Assembly: GCA_937919155.1 (NCBI GenBank)
Contig: CALFPM010000096.1
Coordinates: 1 to 44,219, forward strand
From: an uncultured Clostridia bacterium
Lineage (GTDB): Bacteria > Bacillota > Clostridia > Oscillospirales > Acutalibacteraceae
Reading direction: 5' to 3'
DNA: 44,219 bases
Of this stretch, positions 1-7,024 are shown in pieces. The notes below the pieces were generated by a model. It was not told where the DNA came from. It made no database searches and saw only the letters and a program-made list of their open reading frames with translations. Positions within the stretch are counted from its first letter, which is position 1; each line of letters begins with the position of its first letter. The position numbers and the translations under genes are program-made.

Positions 1-55
1 AGAAAGCATCAAAGCTAAGCTTGAAGAAGTTGGCGCAAAAGTTACTCTTAAATAA
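1..55 (+). CDS. rplL: 50S ribosomal protein L7/L12, C-terminal end (partial)
   Basis: Only the last 17 codons are in the window, read in frame from base 2 to a TAA at 53-55. The residues ESIKAKLEEVGAKVTLK are the typical end of L7/L12, the acidic stalk protein of the large ribosomal subunit that recruits translation factors. It is followed within 20 bases by a strong terminator, so it is probably the last gene of a ribosomal operon lying to the left. The call rests on this short but characteristic tail. Confidence 0.9.
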   Translation, partial: ESIKAKLEEVGAKVTLK

Positions 56-74
56 TTTAAGAACAACTGATTTT

Positions 75-106
75 ATCCCGTTTCCTTGTGAAACGGGATT
101 TTTTTC
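75..106 (+). terminator. Rho-independent terminator of rplL
   Basis: A 9-bp perfect stem (ATCCCGTTT at 75-83, AAACGGGAT at 91-99) with a 7-base loop runs straight into a T-rich tract. Confidence 0.92.
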
Positions 107-144
107 TTTAATTGTTATAATTTCGTGAATTTTCTTAATTATAG

Positions 145-173
145 TTGAAAAAAATAAATTTTAGTGGTATAAT
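145..173 (+). promoter_or_regulatory. Sigma-A-type promoter for the 39-residue peptide gene
   Basis: TTGAAA at 145-150 and a perfect TATAAT at 168-173 are 17 bases apart. It sits between the rplL terminator and the small gene at 203, so that gene is its own transcription unit. Confidence 0.85.
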
Positions 174-202
174 AAAGAAAAATTTCTAGGAGGAATTTTA
201 AT

Positions 203-322
203 ATGGATCTTGCACAATTTTTTGAATTTGTAATGGCAATCTTCGAAAATGAAGATATTTTAGAAATCGTTAAAATGATTATGGATATTGTTGGTCCACT
301 CGTTGGCAGTCTTCTTCAGTAA
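203..322 (+). CDS. Undescribed 39-residue acidic amphipathic small protein
   Basis: ATG at 203 is preceded by a perfect AGGAGG (188-193) at 9 bases, a near-consensus promoter at 145-173, and is followed by a strong hairpin terminator at 341-368. All signals of a real, well-expressed gene are present although it has only 39 codons. The peptide begins MDLAQFFEFVMAIF and ends VGPLVGSLLQ. It has seven acidic residues and one lysine (net charge about -6). The spacing of Phe, Ile, Val, Leu and Met suggests an amphipathic helix with a more hydrophobic tail after a Gly-Pro. I do not recognise the family. Size and amphipathicity recall phenol-soluble-modulin-like or toxin peptides, but no cysteines, leader or immunity gene are seen, and a membrane-associated regulatory peptide is equally possible. 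Confidence 0.75.
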   Translation: MDLAQFFEFVMAIFENEDILEIVKMIMDIVGPLVGSLLQ

Positions 323-340
323 TTTTCTTAGGAAACACGT

Positions 341-368
341 AAAAAGGTGTGTTTATCACACCTTTTTT
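341..368. terminator. Bidirectional terminator between the small gene and hslO
   Basis: An 11-bp perfect stem (AAAAAGGTGTG at 341-351, CACACCTTTTT at 357-367) with a TTTAT loop. It ends in T-runs on both strands, so it can stop the 39-codon gene from the left and the hslO operon from the right. Confidence 0.85.
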
Positions 369-385
369 CTATGAGGTGATATAAT

Positions 386-418
386 ATGAAAAAGTTTTTA
401 GTTCTTTTAGAGAATTAA
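386..418 (+). other. Ten-codon micro-ORF with a near-perfect Shine-Dalgarno
   Basis: GAGGTGAT (373-380) is followed after five bases by ATG and MKKFLVLLEN, stop. The start looks like that of a signal peptide or lipoprotein gene, but it is cut off by the end of hslO on the opposite strand. No promoter separates it from the terminator just upstream. It may be the relic of a gene lost by rearrangement, a translated micro-peptide, or chance. Confidence 0.3.
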
Positions 419-1284
419 TTTTCGACAAGTTTCAGCACTTCCGCCGAGGTGAATTCATACTTCTTATCACAGAAATGGCAGGACACTTCCGTCACCTTTT
501 CCTGTGCCATTTCAAGCAGTCCTTCTTTGCCGATGCTGATGAGTGCCTTGGCAACTCTGTCTCTTGAGCAGTTGCATCTGTACTCGGGACTTGAGGTGTC
601 CAGCACCTCAAGGTCAAAGCCTTTGAGCACATGGCGGCAGATATCCTCGGGTGTCATACCCTTGGTGAGCATCTGAGTGACAGGCTCAATATCCTTGATG
701 CACTCCTCAACCTTATCAATTGTGTCATCAAACGCGGTTGGCAGAAGCTGAATAATAAAACCGCCTGCCGCCTGAATTGACAAATCGGGATTAACAAGCA
801 CGCCCAAAGCACATACGCTGGGCAGCTGCTCGCTGATTGCAAAATAACTTGTGATATCCTCGGCAATCTCGCCTGAGACGATGGGTATCTGTCCGATGTA
901 AGGCTCATTCATACCCAAATCTTTCATAACGGTCAGTGTGCCGTCCGTGCCCACCGCACCTGCAACATCAAGCTTGCCTTTTGCGTTGAGAGGAATTTCA
1001 ACAACGGGATTGGAAACATAACCTCTTACATTTCCCTCACTGTCCGAAACCGCAATTACGGAACCTGCAGGGCCGTTGCCGTTAAGGCGCAGAGTTATGC
1101 TGTGGTCCTTTCCCTTAAGCACTGCACCCATCATTGATGCCGCCGTGAGAAGTCTGCCGAGAGCGGCAGAGGTTACGGCAGATGTCTGATGAATCTGCTC
1201 CATTCTGTTTATAATATCTGTTGTATCAGTCGCAATAACGGTCAGAGTGCCGTCTGCGGAAATCATTCTTACTGTTTCACTCAT
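415..1284 (-). CDS. hslO: Redox-regulated chaperone Hsp33
   Basis: Hsp33 is a cytosolic holdase that is activated when oxidants release zinc from four C-terminal cysteines, after which it binds unfolding proteins. The 289-residue length is normal. The redox switch is intact: CNC at 237-239 and CHFC at 269-272 give the CXC...CXXC zinc site. The N-terminal two thirds carry the family core, including the stretch GNGPAGSVIAVSDSEGNVRG. It is the last gene of a three-gene operon, starting 4 bases after the methyltransferase stop. It should protect cytosolic proteins under oxidative stress, plausible for an anaerobe exposed to oxygen. The stop codon lies in a quasi-palindrome shared with the convergent micro-ORF at 386-418. 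Confidence 0.95.
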   Translation of the reverse strand: MSETVRMISADGTLTVIATDTTDIINRMEQIHQTSAVTSAALGRLLTAASMMGAVLKGKDHSITLRLNGNGPAGSVIAVSDSEGNVRGYVSNPVVEIPLNAKGKLDVAGAVGTDGTLTVMKDLGMNEPYIGQIPIVSGEIAEDITSYFAISEQLPSVCALGVLVNPDLSIQAAGGFIIQLLPTAFDDTIDKVEECIKDIEPVTQMLTKGMTPEDICRHVLKGFDLEVLDTSSPEYRCNCSRDRVAKALISIGKEGLLEMAQEKVTEVSCHFCDKKYEFTSAEVLKLVEN

Positions 1285-1288
1285 ATTA

Positions 1289-2029
1289 TCACTTCTTCTT
1301 TGCTAAAAATACTGCCCTGTCGCTGCAGGGTTTCACTTCATCCGTTGTCAGGTCATCATAAATGCCGACCACTTCAAAGCCTGCCTCCTCAAGCCAAGCA
1401 GCAATATCGCTCAGCTCATAAGCCTGCTCCGAAAAATTCTCACAACTGCGGTAATAAACACCGTCCTCTTCCTCAAAAAAATCAAGGGAAATATCAACGC
1501 TGTTATCATCACCGCTGTAATTATTCTGCCACACGCAGAACAAATCATCAAATTCATAAACAAAAGCATTGTCAGCAAGAGTGTTTCTGTGCTTATGGAT
1601 TGTGTTCACATCAAAAGCAAACGCGCCGCCCTTATTCATGAATAAAGATACTTTATTAAAAGTCTGCTTCACTTCTTCTTCGTTTGCAAGGTGGTTGATG
1701 CCGTCCAGCACGCAGATTGCGCAATCAACAGTGCCGTAAAGGTCAATATCCTGCATGGACTGATTGAGAAGCAGCATCTGATGACCGCTTTCAAACATCT
1801 TCTGCTGAGCCGCATTGAGCATGCCCACACTGCTGTCAACGCCGATTACATCAAAGCCTTTTTCAGCCATTTTAACGGACATGCTGCCTGTGCCGCAGCC
1901 CAGGTCAAGGAGTATTCCGCCTTCAGTGCCGCACAGTGAAAGAAGCCTGCAAAAATAATCTGCACGCTTCTCATACTCAACATTATCTGTCAGACGGTCA
2001 TAGAATCGGGAAAAATCATCGTAGGACAT
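1289..2029 (-). CDS. Class I SAM-dependent methyltransferase
   Basis: A 246-residue soluble enzyme with the Rossmann-type SAM-binding motif LDLGCGTGS at residues 41-49, an acidic end of strand 2 (VIGVDSS), and a motif IV region (CAICVLDGINHL). This is the small cytosolic methyltransferase type found beside hslO and yerC-like genes in Clostridia. The substrate cannot be told from the sequence. The start overlaps the stop of the upstream YerC-like gene by one base (TAATG), which implies translational coupling. The product ends AVFLAKKK. Possible substrates include small molecules, RNA or protein, so no gene name is given. Confidence 0.85.
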   Translation of the reverse strand: MSYDDFSRFYDRLTDNVEYEKRADYFCRLLSLCGTEGGILLDLGCGTGSMSVKMAEKGFDVIGVDSSVGMLNAAQQKMFESGHQMLLLNQSMQDIDLYGTVDCAICVLDGINHLANEEEVKQTFNKVSLFMNKGGAFAFDVNTIHKHRNTLADNAFVYEFDDLFCVWQNNYSGDDNSVDISLDFFEEEDGVYYRSCENFSEQAYELSDIAAWLEEAGFEVVGIYDDLTTDEVKPCSDRAVFLAKKK

Positions 2030-2316
2030 TATTTCTCCATCCTCTTGAAAATTTCCTCGTAACCGTTGCAGCCGTACTGCAATGAGCGGTTAACTCGGCT
2101 GATTGTTGCGGTGCTTGCGCCTGTTGCGGCAACTATATCACTGTAAACCTTCTTGTCTCTGAGCATCTTTGCAACAACGATTCTCTGCGAAAGAGCCTTC
2201 AGTTCGGGCACTGTGCAGAGGTCCTCAAAGAAATCATAACATTCCTCAAGGCTCTGAAGATTAAGGATTGCAGAAAAAAGAAAATCAACATTATCGTCTT
2301 TGATTTTGTTAGCCAT
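2029..2316 (-). CDS. yerC: YerC/YecD family TrpR-like DNA-binding protein
   Basis: A 95-residue protein matching the Firmicutes YerC/YecD group of TrpR-repressor homologues. The N-terminal half is helical (LFSAILNLQSLEECYDFFEDLC) and the helix-turn-helix lies at about 57-77 (YSDIVAATGASTATISRVNR). TrpR-type regulators bind DNA as intertwined dimers; the ligand and targets of the YerC group are not firmly known, and tryptophan is not implied. It is the first gene of the operon with the methyltransferase and hslO, behind its own promoter and an AAAGGATG ribosome site. The family call is secure, the biological role is not. Confidence 0.88.
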   Translation of the reverse strand: MANKIKDDNVDFLFSAILNLQSLEECYDFFEDLCTVPELKALSQRIVVAKMLRDKKVYSDIVAATGASTATISRVNRSLQYGCNGYEEIFKRMEK

Positions 2317-2354
2317 TTTATTTACATCCTTTCAGAACGCTTTTATACTTTAAC

Positions 2355-2383
2355 ATTTTAACACACGAAACACAAAAAGTAAA
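2355..2383 (-). promoter_or_regulatory. Promoter of the yerC-methyltransferase-hslO operon
   Basis: On the minus strand TTTACT and TAAAAT are 17 bases apart, about 40 bases before the YerC-like ATG. The -35 box is weak, the spacing ideal. Confidence 0.55.
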
Positions 2384-2385
2384 TA

Positions 2386-3786
2386 TCAAATTCCAAAAAT
2401 TTTGAATGAAACGGCATACAAAACGGCGCACATAATCAAAAAGCAGGGATAAACGGTTGCAAATGCTGTTTTGGTGATTGCATCCGCAACGCTTTTTTCT
2501 TTTCTTCTGCCCTTTGAGATTGCATGTAAAAACTCCGCAACAAGATAAGGCACGGTGCCTGCGACAATAATTTCAAACGGACTGTAGCCGCCGAGAATAA
2601 TGTCACCCGCAAAAACGGCAATGCAAAGCGCAAAAACAAGCGTGCCGAAGAGAGGCATCATTTTTGTATTCTTGAATCTTTCAAAAACACATTTTATTCC
2701 GCACACAAGGACCAGCATAAACGCAGTCATCAGCCTTGCGGCATATACCGAACCGATAAGCACCATAATCATAGGTATTACATTATATATGGTGCGTTCA
2801 ATTCTGTCTGACAAAAAATCATTTATATTTTTGTCTTTTTTATCGCAATAAAAGCCGTAAGCATTGACCGCCACAATGCCCAACGCAACCGCCGCCGCAG
2901 CAAAAGGCATTACGGCTTCAACAGAATCGGGCAGAGCATTTCTGCCAACGGTTGCAATAAGCGTGTTTATTTTCTCAACATTTTCATAGCTTGTGCAGAA
3001 TCCGACCGCAATGCCTGCACCGCCGATTGCGCCGAGTGTGAATTCCATTGTTTTCCACCCGTCATAGATACCTTTTCTGAAAAAAGAATCAAAAAGATAT
3101 TTTCCGCTGCGCATAGGATAAACGGATATTTCATAAAATCTCAATGCAACAAGCCAACCGATGCCGCCGCCCAAAAAGCCGCCGCAAATCATCGAAAGCA
3201 TCAGGCTGTCGCCTTTTATTATTGCCATTGCAATCAACGCAATGAGGGTCACAAGATTGCCGCCCCACTCCTCACGGCGCGTGCGTGAATAATAGCATTT
3301 GGGATGAATACCTTTTTCACTGTCATAGGGCGTGTTGAAAATATGATATCCCAAAAGCTGAAAAGCAGGAATAAGCAGGCAGAAAATAATAAGGTCCGCT
3401 TTGGAATACATATCCCCTGCCATTGATGTTATTGAAAGAGCGATAAATCCGCCGCAAATTGAAAACCACAGTGCGCCTTTAAGGAAAACGCCTGCGTAAC
3501 CCTTGACGGGGCGATAGCATCCAGGCTCATGGTGAATCACAAATCCAAGTGTTTCGCCGTAGGTTTCGCTTCCACCGTAAGTCATTCCCATAAGTCCTGC
3601 AGCGGCGGCAAACCAGAAATTTTCCTTTATTCCACCGCCTGCAAACCAGGCAAGAACAAGTCCGATGAATGCACCCGGCAGCATTGCGCCCTTTTCTCCG
3701 CCGATAACGGTGCCGCGCATTCCCCAACCGTAGCTTGAAGCAAGCATCACAAAAAGAACGCACACAACAGCAGATGTAAAATTCAT
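2386..3786 (-). CDS. Large multi-pass membrane protein of unknown function
   Basis: A 466-residue very hydrophobic protein with roughly ten to twelve membrane segments spread over its whole length, beginning in the first 17 residues. Glycine-rich stretches stand out: ASSYGWGMRGTVIGGEKGAMLPGAF near the N-terminus (residues about 16-40), GGFLGGGIGWLVAL in the middle and GAIGGAGIAVGF further on. A loop around residues 150-175 is polar and contains CYYSRTRREEWGG. I do not recognise a characterised family. Gly-rich segments and alternating long hydrophobic stretches fit a transporter or a channel-like protein, but no ATPase, binding protein or known signature is present. It has its own promoter and is divergent from galT, so a link to sugar transport is possible but not shown. 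Confidence 0.8.
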   Translation of the reverse strand: MNFTSAVVCVLFVMLASSYGWGMRGTVIGGEKGAMLPGAFIGLVLAWFAGGGIKENFWFAAAAGLMGMTYGGSETYGETLGFVIHHEPGCYRPVKGYAGVFLKGALWFSICGGFIALSITSMAGDMYSKADLIIFCLLIPAFQLLGYHIFNTPYDSEKGIHPKCYYSRTRREEWGGNLVTLIALIAMAIIKGDSLMLSMICGGFLGGGIGWLVALRFYEISVYPMRSGKYLFDSFFRKGIYDGWKTMEFTLGAIGGAGIAVGFCTSYENVEKINTLIATVGRNALPDSVEAVMPFAAAAVALGIVAVNAYGFYCDKKDKNINDFLSDRIERTIYNVIPMIMVLIGSVYAARLMTAFMLVLVCGIKCVFERFKNTKMMPLFGTLVFALCIAVFAGDIILGGYSPFEIIVAGTVPYLVAEFLHAISKGRRKEKSVADAITKTAFATVYPCFLIMCAVLYAVSFKIFGI

Positions 3787-3806
3787 TCAACCATCCCCTT
3801 TTTGTC

Positions 3807-3836
3807 ATAATAGCACATAAACATACATAATGTAAA
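3807..3836 (-). promoter_or_regulatory. Promoter of the membrane protein gene
   Basis: On the minus strand TTTACA and TATTAT are 18 bases apart, followed by an AAGGGGATG ribosome site before the ATG at 3786. It is back to back with the galT promoter. Confidence 0.6.
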
Positions 3837-3856
3837 TAAATTATTGAACTTTACTC

Positions 3857-3885
3857 TTGCACATAGCCGCAGATATGTGTATAAT
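3857..3885 (+). promoter_or_regulatory. galT promoter
   Basis: TTGCAC (3857-3862) and a perfect TATAAT (3880-3885) are 17 bases apart, 31 bases before the galT ATG. Confidence 0.85.
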
Positions 3886-3916
3886 AAAGCTACCCGAATA
3901 AAAAAAGAGGTATTTT

Positions 3917-5401
3917 ATGGCAGATACATATATCAAAGCGCTTGTTTCATATGCCGTTAAACACGGTCTGATTGAAGAAAGCGACAAAGCTTATTGCACA
4001 AACAGCATTCTTTATCTTTTAAAGAAAGATGCTTATGACGATTCCTGTGCTCAGGCAGACGGTGAACTGAACGAAATTCTGGGCGCTCTTTGCGACTATG
4101 CCGCCGAAAACGGAATCATCGAGGATTCGATTACATACAGAGATCTGTTTGACACCGCCCTCATGGGCGCACTCACTCCCCGACCCTCACAGGTGATTGA
4201 AAAGTTCAATTCACTCTATGCAGAGTCACCCGAAGCCGCAACGGATTACTACTATAATTTCAGCTGTGACACAAACTACATCCGCCGTGACAGAATCGCA
4301 AAAGACCTTAAATGGCAGTACACAGGCGATTACGGCACAATGGATATAACCGTTAACCTTTCAAAACCCGAGAAAGACCCCAAGGCGATTGCCGCGGCAA
4401 AAAACGCACCTCAGTCAGGCTACCCCAAGTGCCAGCTTTGCAGAGAGTGCGAGGGTTATGCAGGAAGAGTTGATTTCCCTGCAAGGCAGAATCACAGAAT
4501 CATCCCCATCACAATCAACAATTCGGGTTGGTTCATGCAGTATTCACCCTATGTTTATTACAACGAGCATTGCATTGTTTTCAACGGAGAACATACTCCG
4601 ATGAAAATTGACAGAGCAGTTTTCTCAAAGCTGCTTGAATTCGTTGGTCTCTTCCCCCATTATTTCATCGGCTCAAATGCAGATCTGCCCATAGTCGGCG
4701 GCTCCATTCTCAGCCACGAGCATTTCCAGGGCGGCAGATACGAATTTGCAATGGAGCGCGCACCGATTGAAAAGAAAATTGAGTTTGCAGGCTTTGAGGA
4801 TGTTGATGCAGGCATCGTAAAGTGGCCTATGTCAACAATCAGACTTCAGTCATCAAGCCCCGAAAAGCTTGTTGACCTTGCAGACAAAATACTTGTCAAG
4901 TGGCGCGGATACACTGACGAAAGCGCATTCATTTTTGCGCAGACAGACGCTCCCCACAACACAATAACCCCCATTGCAAGGCGCAGAGGCGAAAAGTATG
5001 AGCTTGACCTTGTGCTTCGCAACAACATAACAACAGACGAGCATCCCATGGGAGTATATCACCCCCACGCAGAGCTTCATCACATCAAGAAAGAAAACAT
5101 CGGTCTTATTGAGGTTATGGGCCTTGCCGTGCTTCCTCCCAGACTCAAGAATGAGCTTGAGATTCTCGCGGATGCAATTGTCAACGGCAAAGACCTGCGC
5201 GCAGAGGCTTCAACCGCATCCCACGCTGACTGGGCTGAGGAATTCCTGCCTGCTTACGGCAATATAAACGCAGAAAATGTTATGAGCATCCTCGAGGCTG
5301 AGGTTGGCAAGGTGTTTGCCACCGTTCTTGAGCACGCAGGCGTATTCAAGCGTACGGACGAAGGATTTGCCGCATTTATGCGATTTGTTGAATCAGTATA
5401 A
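3917..5401 (+). CDS. galT: UDP-glucose--hexose-1-phosphate uridylyltransferase (class 2)
   Basis: GalT exchanges UMP between UDP-glucose and galactose-1-phosphate in the Leloir pathway. The 494-residue length and the motifs are those of the Firmicutes class 2 family: a cysteine-rich YPKCQLCRECEGYAGR at about 169-184, and the catalytic SHEHFQGG at 266-273 with His267 and His269 (the class 1 equivalent is HPH). The start is fixed by a GAGG ribosome site six bases upstream and a strong promoter. It stands without galK or galE in this window. In bifidobacteria, class 2-type GalT enzymes also handle GlcNAc-1-P and GalNAc-1-P formed by NahK; a NahK gene lies at 33061-34179 here, so this GalT could serve both sugars. 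That link is inference. Confidence 0.95.
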   Translation: MADTYIKALVSYAVKHGLIEESDKAYCTNSILYLLKKDAYDDSCAQADGELNEILGALCDYAAENGIIEDSITYRDLFDTALMGALTPRPSQVIEKFNSLYAESPEAATDYYYNFSCDTNYIRRDRIAKDLKWQYTGDYGTMDITVNLSKPEKDPKAIAAAKNAPQSGYPKCQLCRECEGYAGRVDFPARQNHRIIPITINNSGWFMQYSPYVYYNEHCIVFNGEHTPMKIDRAVFSKLLEFVGLFPHYFIGSNADLPIVGGSILSHEHFQGGRYEFAMERAPIEKKIEFAGFEDVDAGIVKWPMSTIRLQSSSPEKLVDLADKILVKWRGYTDESAFIFAQTDAPHNTITPIARRRGEKYELDLVLRNNITTDEHPMGVYHPHAELHHIKKENIGLIEVMGLAVLPPRLKNELEILADAIVNGKDLRAEASTASHADWAEEFLPAYGNINAENVMSILEAEVGKVFATVLEHAGVFKRTDEGFAAFMRFVESV

Positions 5402-5417
5402 AATGCCTGAAGGCATT
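5402..5417 (+). other. Short hairpin directly after the galT stop
   Basis: AATGCC-TGAA-GGCATT forms a 6-bp stem one base after the galT stop codon, with no T-run behind it. It may protect the galT 3' end or act as a weak attenuator before the lipoprotein gene 28 bases further on. Confidence 0.45.
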
Positions 5418-5445
5418 ATTATAAAATGAAAAGGAGAAATACACC

Positions 5446-6345
5446 ATGAAAAAAATTCTTGCAATTCTGCTTGCATTTGCAATGCTTCTCGGCCTTGCAG
5501 CTTGCGGCGGAAACACAGAGGAAGAAACCACCACAACCACAACAGCAGCTGAAGAAGTAACAGATGCAGTTGACGCAACAGACGCTCCCGTTGAGGAATC
5601 AACAGAAGCTCCCTCAGAAGACGCTTCAGCAGAAGATCCCTCTGCAGCAGAAGAATCAACAGAAGCAGAGTCAACTGAAGCAGCAGTTGCAAAGGCTCCC
5701 GAAACAATAGCTGATATCATCGCTCTTTACAACAAGACAATCAACGATGCATACGCTGCAAAAGTAGGCTTCAACAAGGTTCGTTACACAGACAACGAAA
5801 CTCTCAATGCAGGTTTCCTTCTCAAGACATTCGGCGACCTCGTTTACAGCTTTATGGGCATCGGCGCTGAAAACAAGTACACAATGGATGTTACAAAGGG
5901 TCAGTGGGAATCTGATGTTCCTCACCACTACCTGCGCAAGAGCACTCTCACAGAGGCTGACCTCACAGGCGCAAAGTGCACAGAGAACAACGGCAAGTAC
6001 ACAATCACTCTCAACGTTAAGCCCGGCACCAGCAAGGCTTCAAAGTCAGAATCATGGACAAAGGCTCCCATCGACAAGTGCGGTATGTGCGTTGGCGATC
6101 TTGACAAGAGCTACTTTGACCACAAGACTGCTCCCGTAATCTACGCTGCAGTTGGCCAGGTTGTTTCAGGCGCAGTTATCGAAGAAAGCTACAACAACGC
6201 AGTTGTTAAGGCAGAAATCGATGTAGCAACAGGCCACCTCATCAACCTCACTATTGAATACGATATCAACGTTGTTATCGACACAGTAGGCGGCGGCAAC
6301 GCAACAGGCTCAGCTCACGTATTCTACAAGAACTTCAAGTATTAA
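5446..6345 (+). CDS. Secreted lipoprotein with acidic Thr/Ser/Glu linker
   Basis: A 299-residue predicted lipoprotein. Residues 1-19 are a typical signal peptide ending in the lipobox LAAC, with Cys20 as the lipid-bearing residue. Residues 21-85 form a low-complexity linker of Glu, Thr, Ala and Ser. The rest (about 86-299) is a single soluble domain containing MCVGDLDKSYFDHKTAPVIYA and ending with beta-strand-like sequence. I do not recognise the domain. An AAAAGGAG ribosome site precedes the ATG. The codon choice strongly favours C-ending codons (AAC, CTC, ATC) and AAG, unlike most neighbours but like the foldase at 13081, which suggests high expression. It may be co-transcribed with galT or have its own promoter; no clear one is seen. 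Confidence 0.85.
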   Translation: MKKILAILLAFAMLLGLAACGGNTEEETTTTTTAAEEVTDAVDATDAPVEESTEAPSEDASAEDPSAAEESTEAESTEAAVAKAPETIADIIALYNKTINDAYAAKVGFNKVRYTDNETLNAGFLLKTFGDLVYSFMGIGAENKYTMDVTKGQWESDVPHHYLRKSTLTEADLTGAKCTENNGKYTITLNVKPGTSKASKSESWTKAPIDKCGMCVGDLDKSYFDHKTAPVIYAAVGQVVSGAVIEESYNNAVVKAEIDVATGHLINLTIEYDINVVIDTVGGGNATGSAHVFYKNFKY

Positions 6346-6363
6346 TTCCCTATAAACAACAGA

Positions 6364-6401
6364 CCCCTGCGGTGCAAATGCACTGCAGGGGCTTTCTTTT
6401 T
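6364..6401 (+). terminator. Terminator of the lipoprotein gene
   Basis: CCCCTGC (6364-6370) pairs with GCAGGGG (6385-6391), extended inside by GTGCA/TGCAC, and is followed by CTTTCTTTTT. Confidence 0.88.
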
Positions 6402-6663
6402 ATCTTCTGCGCCGTGAGTCATCACTCTGCGCTTTGCAAATAAGTATTGTGTCGCTGCCGATAACCTCAATATCTTCCCAGCAGACCCTTATCCTTTCCC
6501 TTTTGCCGCAGACTCCCCAATACTTGGGTTTGCCGTAAATAACAAGTGCAACCACCCTGCCGCAGCAGGTGTCAACCTCCACATCGCTCACAAGTCCGAG
6601 GCGGCAACCGTCCGCCTTGTTGATAACTTCCTTGCATCTCAACTCGGTTATGCAGCAATTCAC
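6400..6663 (-). CDS. YlmC/YmxH family PRC-barrel protein
   Basis: An 87-residue protein starting at a GTG (6661-6663) with the ribosome site GGGAGA seven bases upstream. A longer reading from an upstream ATG at 6750 is open but runs through a terminator hairpin, so the GTG start is preferred. The sequence (CCITELRCKEVINKADGCRLG, then DVEVDTCCGRVVALVIYG and CWEDIEVIGSDTILI) is the signature of the small YlmC/YmxH proteins of spore-forming Firmicutes, which have a PRC-barrel fold and are linked to sporulation in Bacillus. It ends in four arginines. Weak -10-like TATAAT sequence lies just upstream. The family is clear; the molecular role is not known. Confidence 0.85.
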   Translation of the reverse strand: MNCCITELRCKEVINKADGCRLGLVSDVEVDTCCGRVVALVIYGKPKYWGVCGKRERIRVCWEDIEVIGSDTILICKAQSDDSRRRR

Positions 6664-6711
6664 AGACACATCTCCCAAAAATCCATTATAATAATATATA
6701 TGCATCACAAA

Positions 6712-6745
6712 TAAAAAAAGACCGGAAAGCCAAAGCTTTGCGGTC
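6712..6745 (-). terminator. Terminator of the 44-residue small-protein transcript
   Basis: GACCGGAAAGC (6720-6730) pairs with GCTTTGCGGTC (6735-6745) around a CAAA loop, and on the minus strand is followed at once by seven T (6713-6719). It ends the transcript that starts at the promoter 7025-7052. Confidence 0.88.
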
Positions 6746-6856
6746 TGCATTTTTTCTGTTGCTCTGAGTCGGGCATCGCCTTCCTCAGATTATATGAAAC
6801 CACCCGTGGGTGATGTTTTTGCGGGGTGATGAGAGAATCAACCCTCGTTAACCGAA
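6746..6856 (-). other. Structured 3' tail of the small-protein transcript
   Basis: About 110 bases between the stop codon of the 44-residue gene and its terminator hold two or more hairpins on the minus strand: CACC-CACG-GGTG (around 6814-6828) and CTGAG...CTCAG enclosing GGC-GAT-GCC (around 6763-6787) with a symmetric GAA/CGA internal loop. No credible coding sequence is seen. It could be a processed small RNA, a regulatory 3' UTR, or simply spacer. Confidence 0.4.
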
Positions 6857-6991
6857 TTATGCACGGTTGCTGAGAAGTGCGTTCAGCTCAAAGATCTTAA
6901 CGAGTTTCTTGAATGTAAGAAACTTCTTTTCGTTTTCGATTTCCTCAAGGAGCTTTCTCTCTGCTTCATAAGTTACTTTTTCGAAATTCAT
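6857..6991 (-). CDS. Undescribed 44-residue helical small protein
   Basis: On the minus strand an ATG at 6991 follows the ribosome site AAAGGATG and a promoter with TTGACT and a perfect TATAAT (7025-7052). The reading frame runs 44 codons to TAA. The product starts MNFEKVTYEAERKLLEEIENE and continues with KKFLTFKKLVKIFELNALLSNRA at the end. It is rich in Glu, Lys and Leu, predicted all-helical, with an acidic first half and a basic, more hydrophobic second half. It has no cysteine, no signal peptide and no membrane span. I do not recognise it. The complete set of signals (promoter, ribosome site, terminator at 6712-6745) argues that it is expressed. It may be a small regulatory or protein-binding peptide; a role is not inferable. 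Confidence 0.72.
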   Translation of the reverse strand: MNFEKVTYEAERKLLEEIENEKKFLTFKKLVKIFELNALLSNRA

Positions 6992-7024
6992 TTACATTCA
7001 TCCTTTCTGTTTCGTTATGGCTTT

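Noticed and set aside
5376..5720. Ser/Ala/Val-rich minus-strand ORFs opposite the lipoprotein gene
   Set aside because: They are the mirror image of the Thr/Glu/Ala linker codons; no ribosome site or family sequence.
6664..6750. N-terminal extension of the YlmC/YmxH gene from an ATG at 6750
   Set aside because: It would be read through a strong terminator hairpin and has no family sequence; a GTG with a good ribosome site lies at 6663.
6677..6770. A 23-codon minus-strand ORF starting after AGGAAGG
   Set aside because: It runs through the terminator stem at 6720-6745, so it would not be transcribed to its end.
6814..6828. Hairpin with an ACGG-like loop as part of a guanidine-II riboswitch
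   Set aside because: Only one such hairpin is present and it lies behind a coding region, not before a transporter gene.
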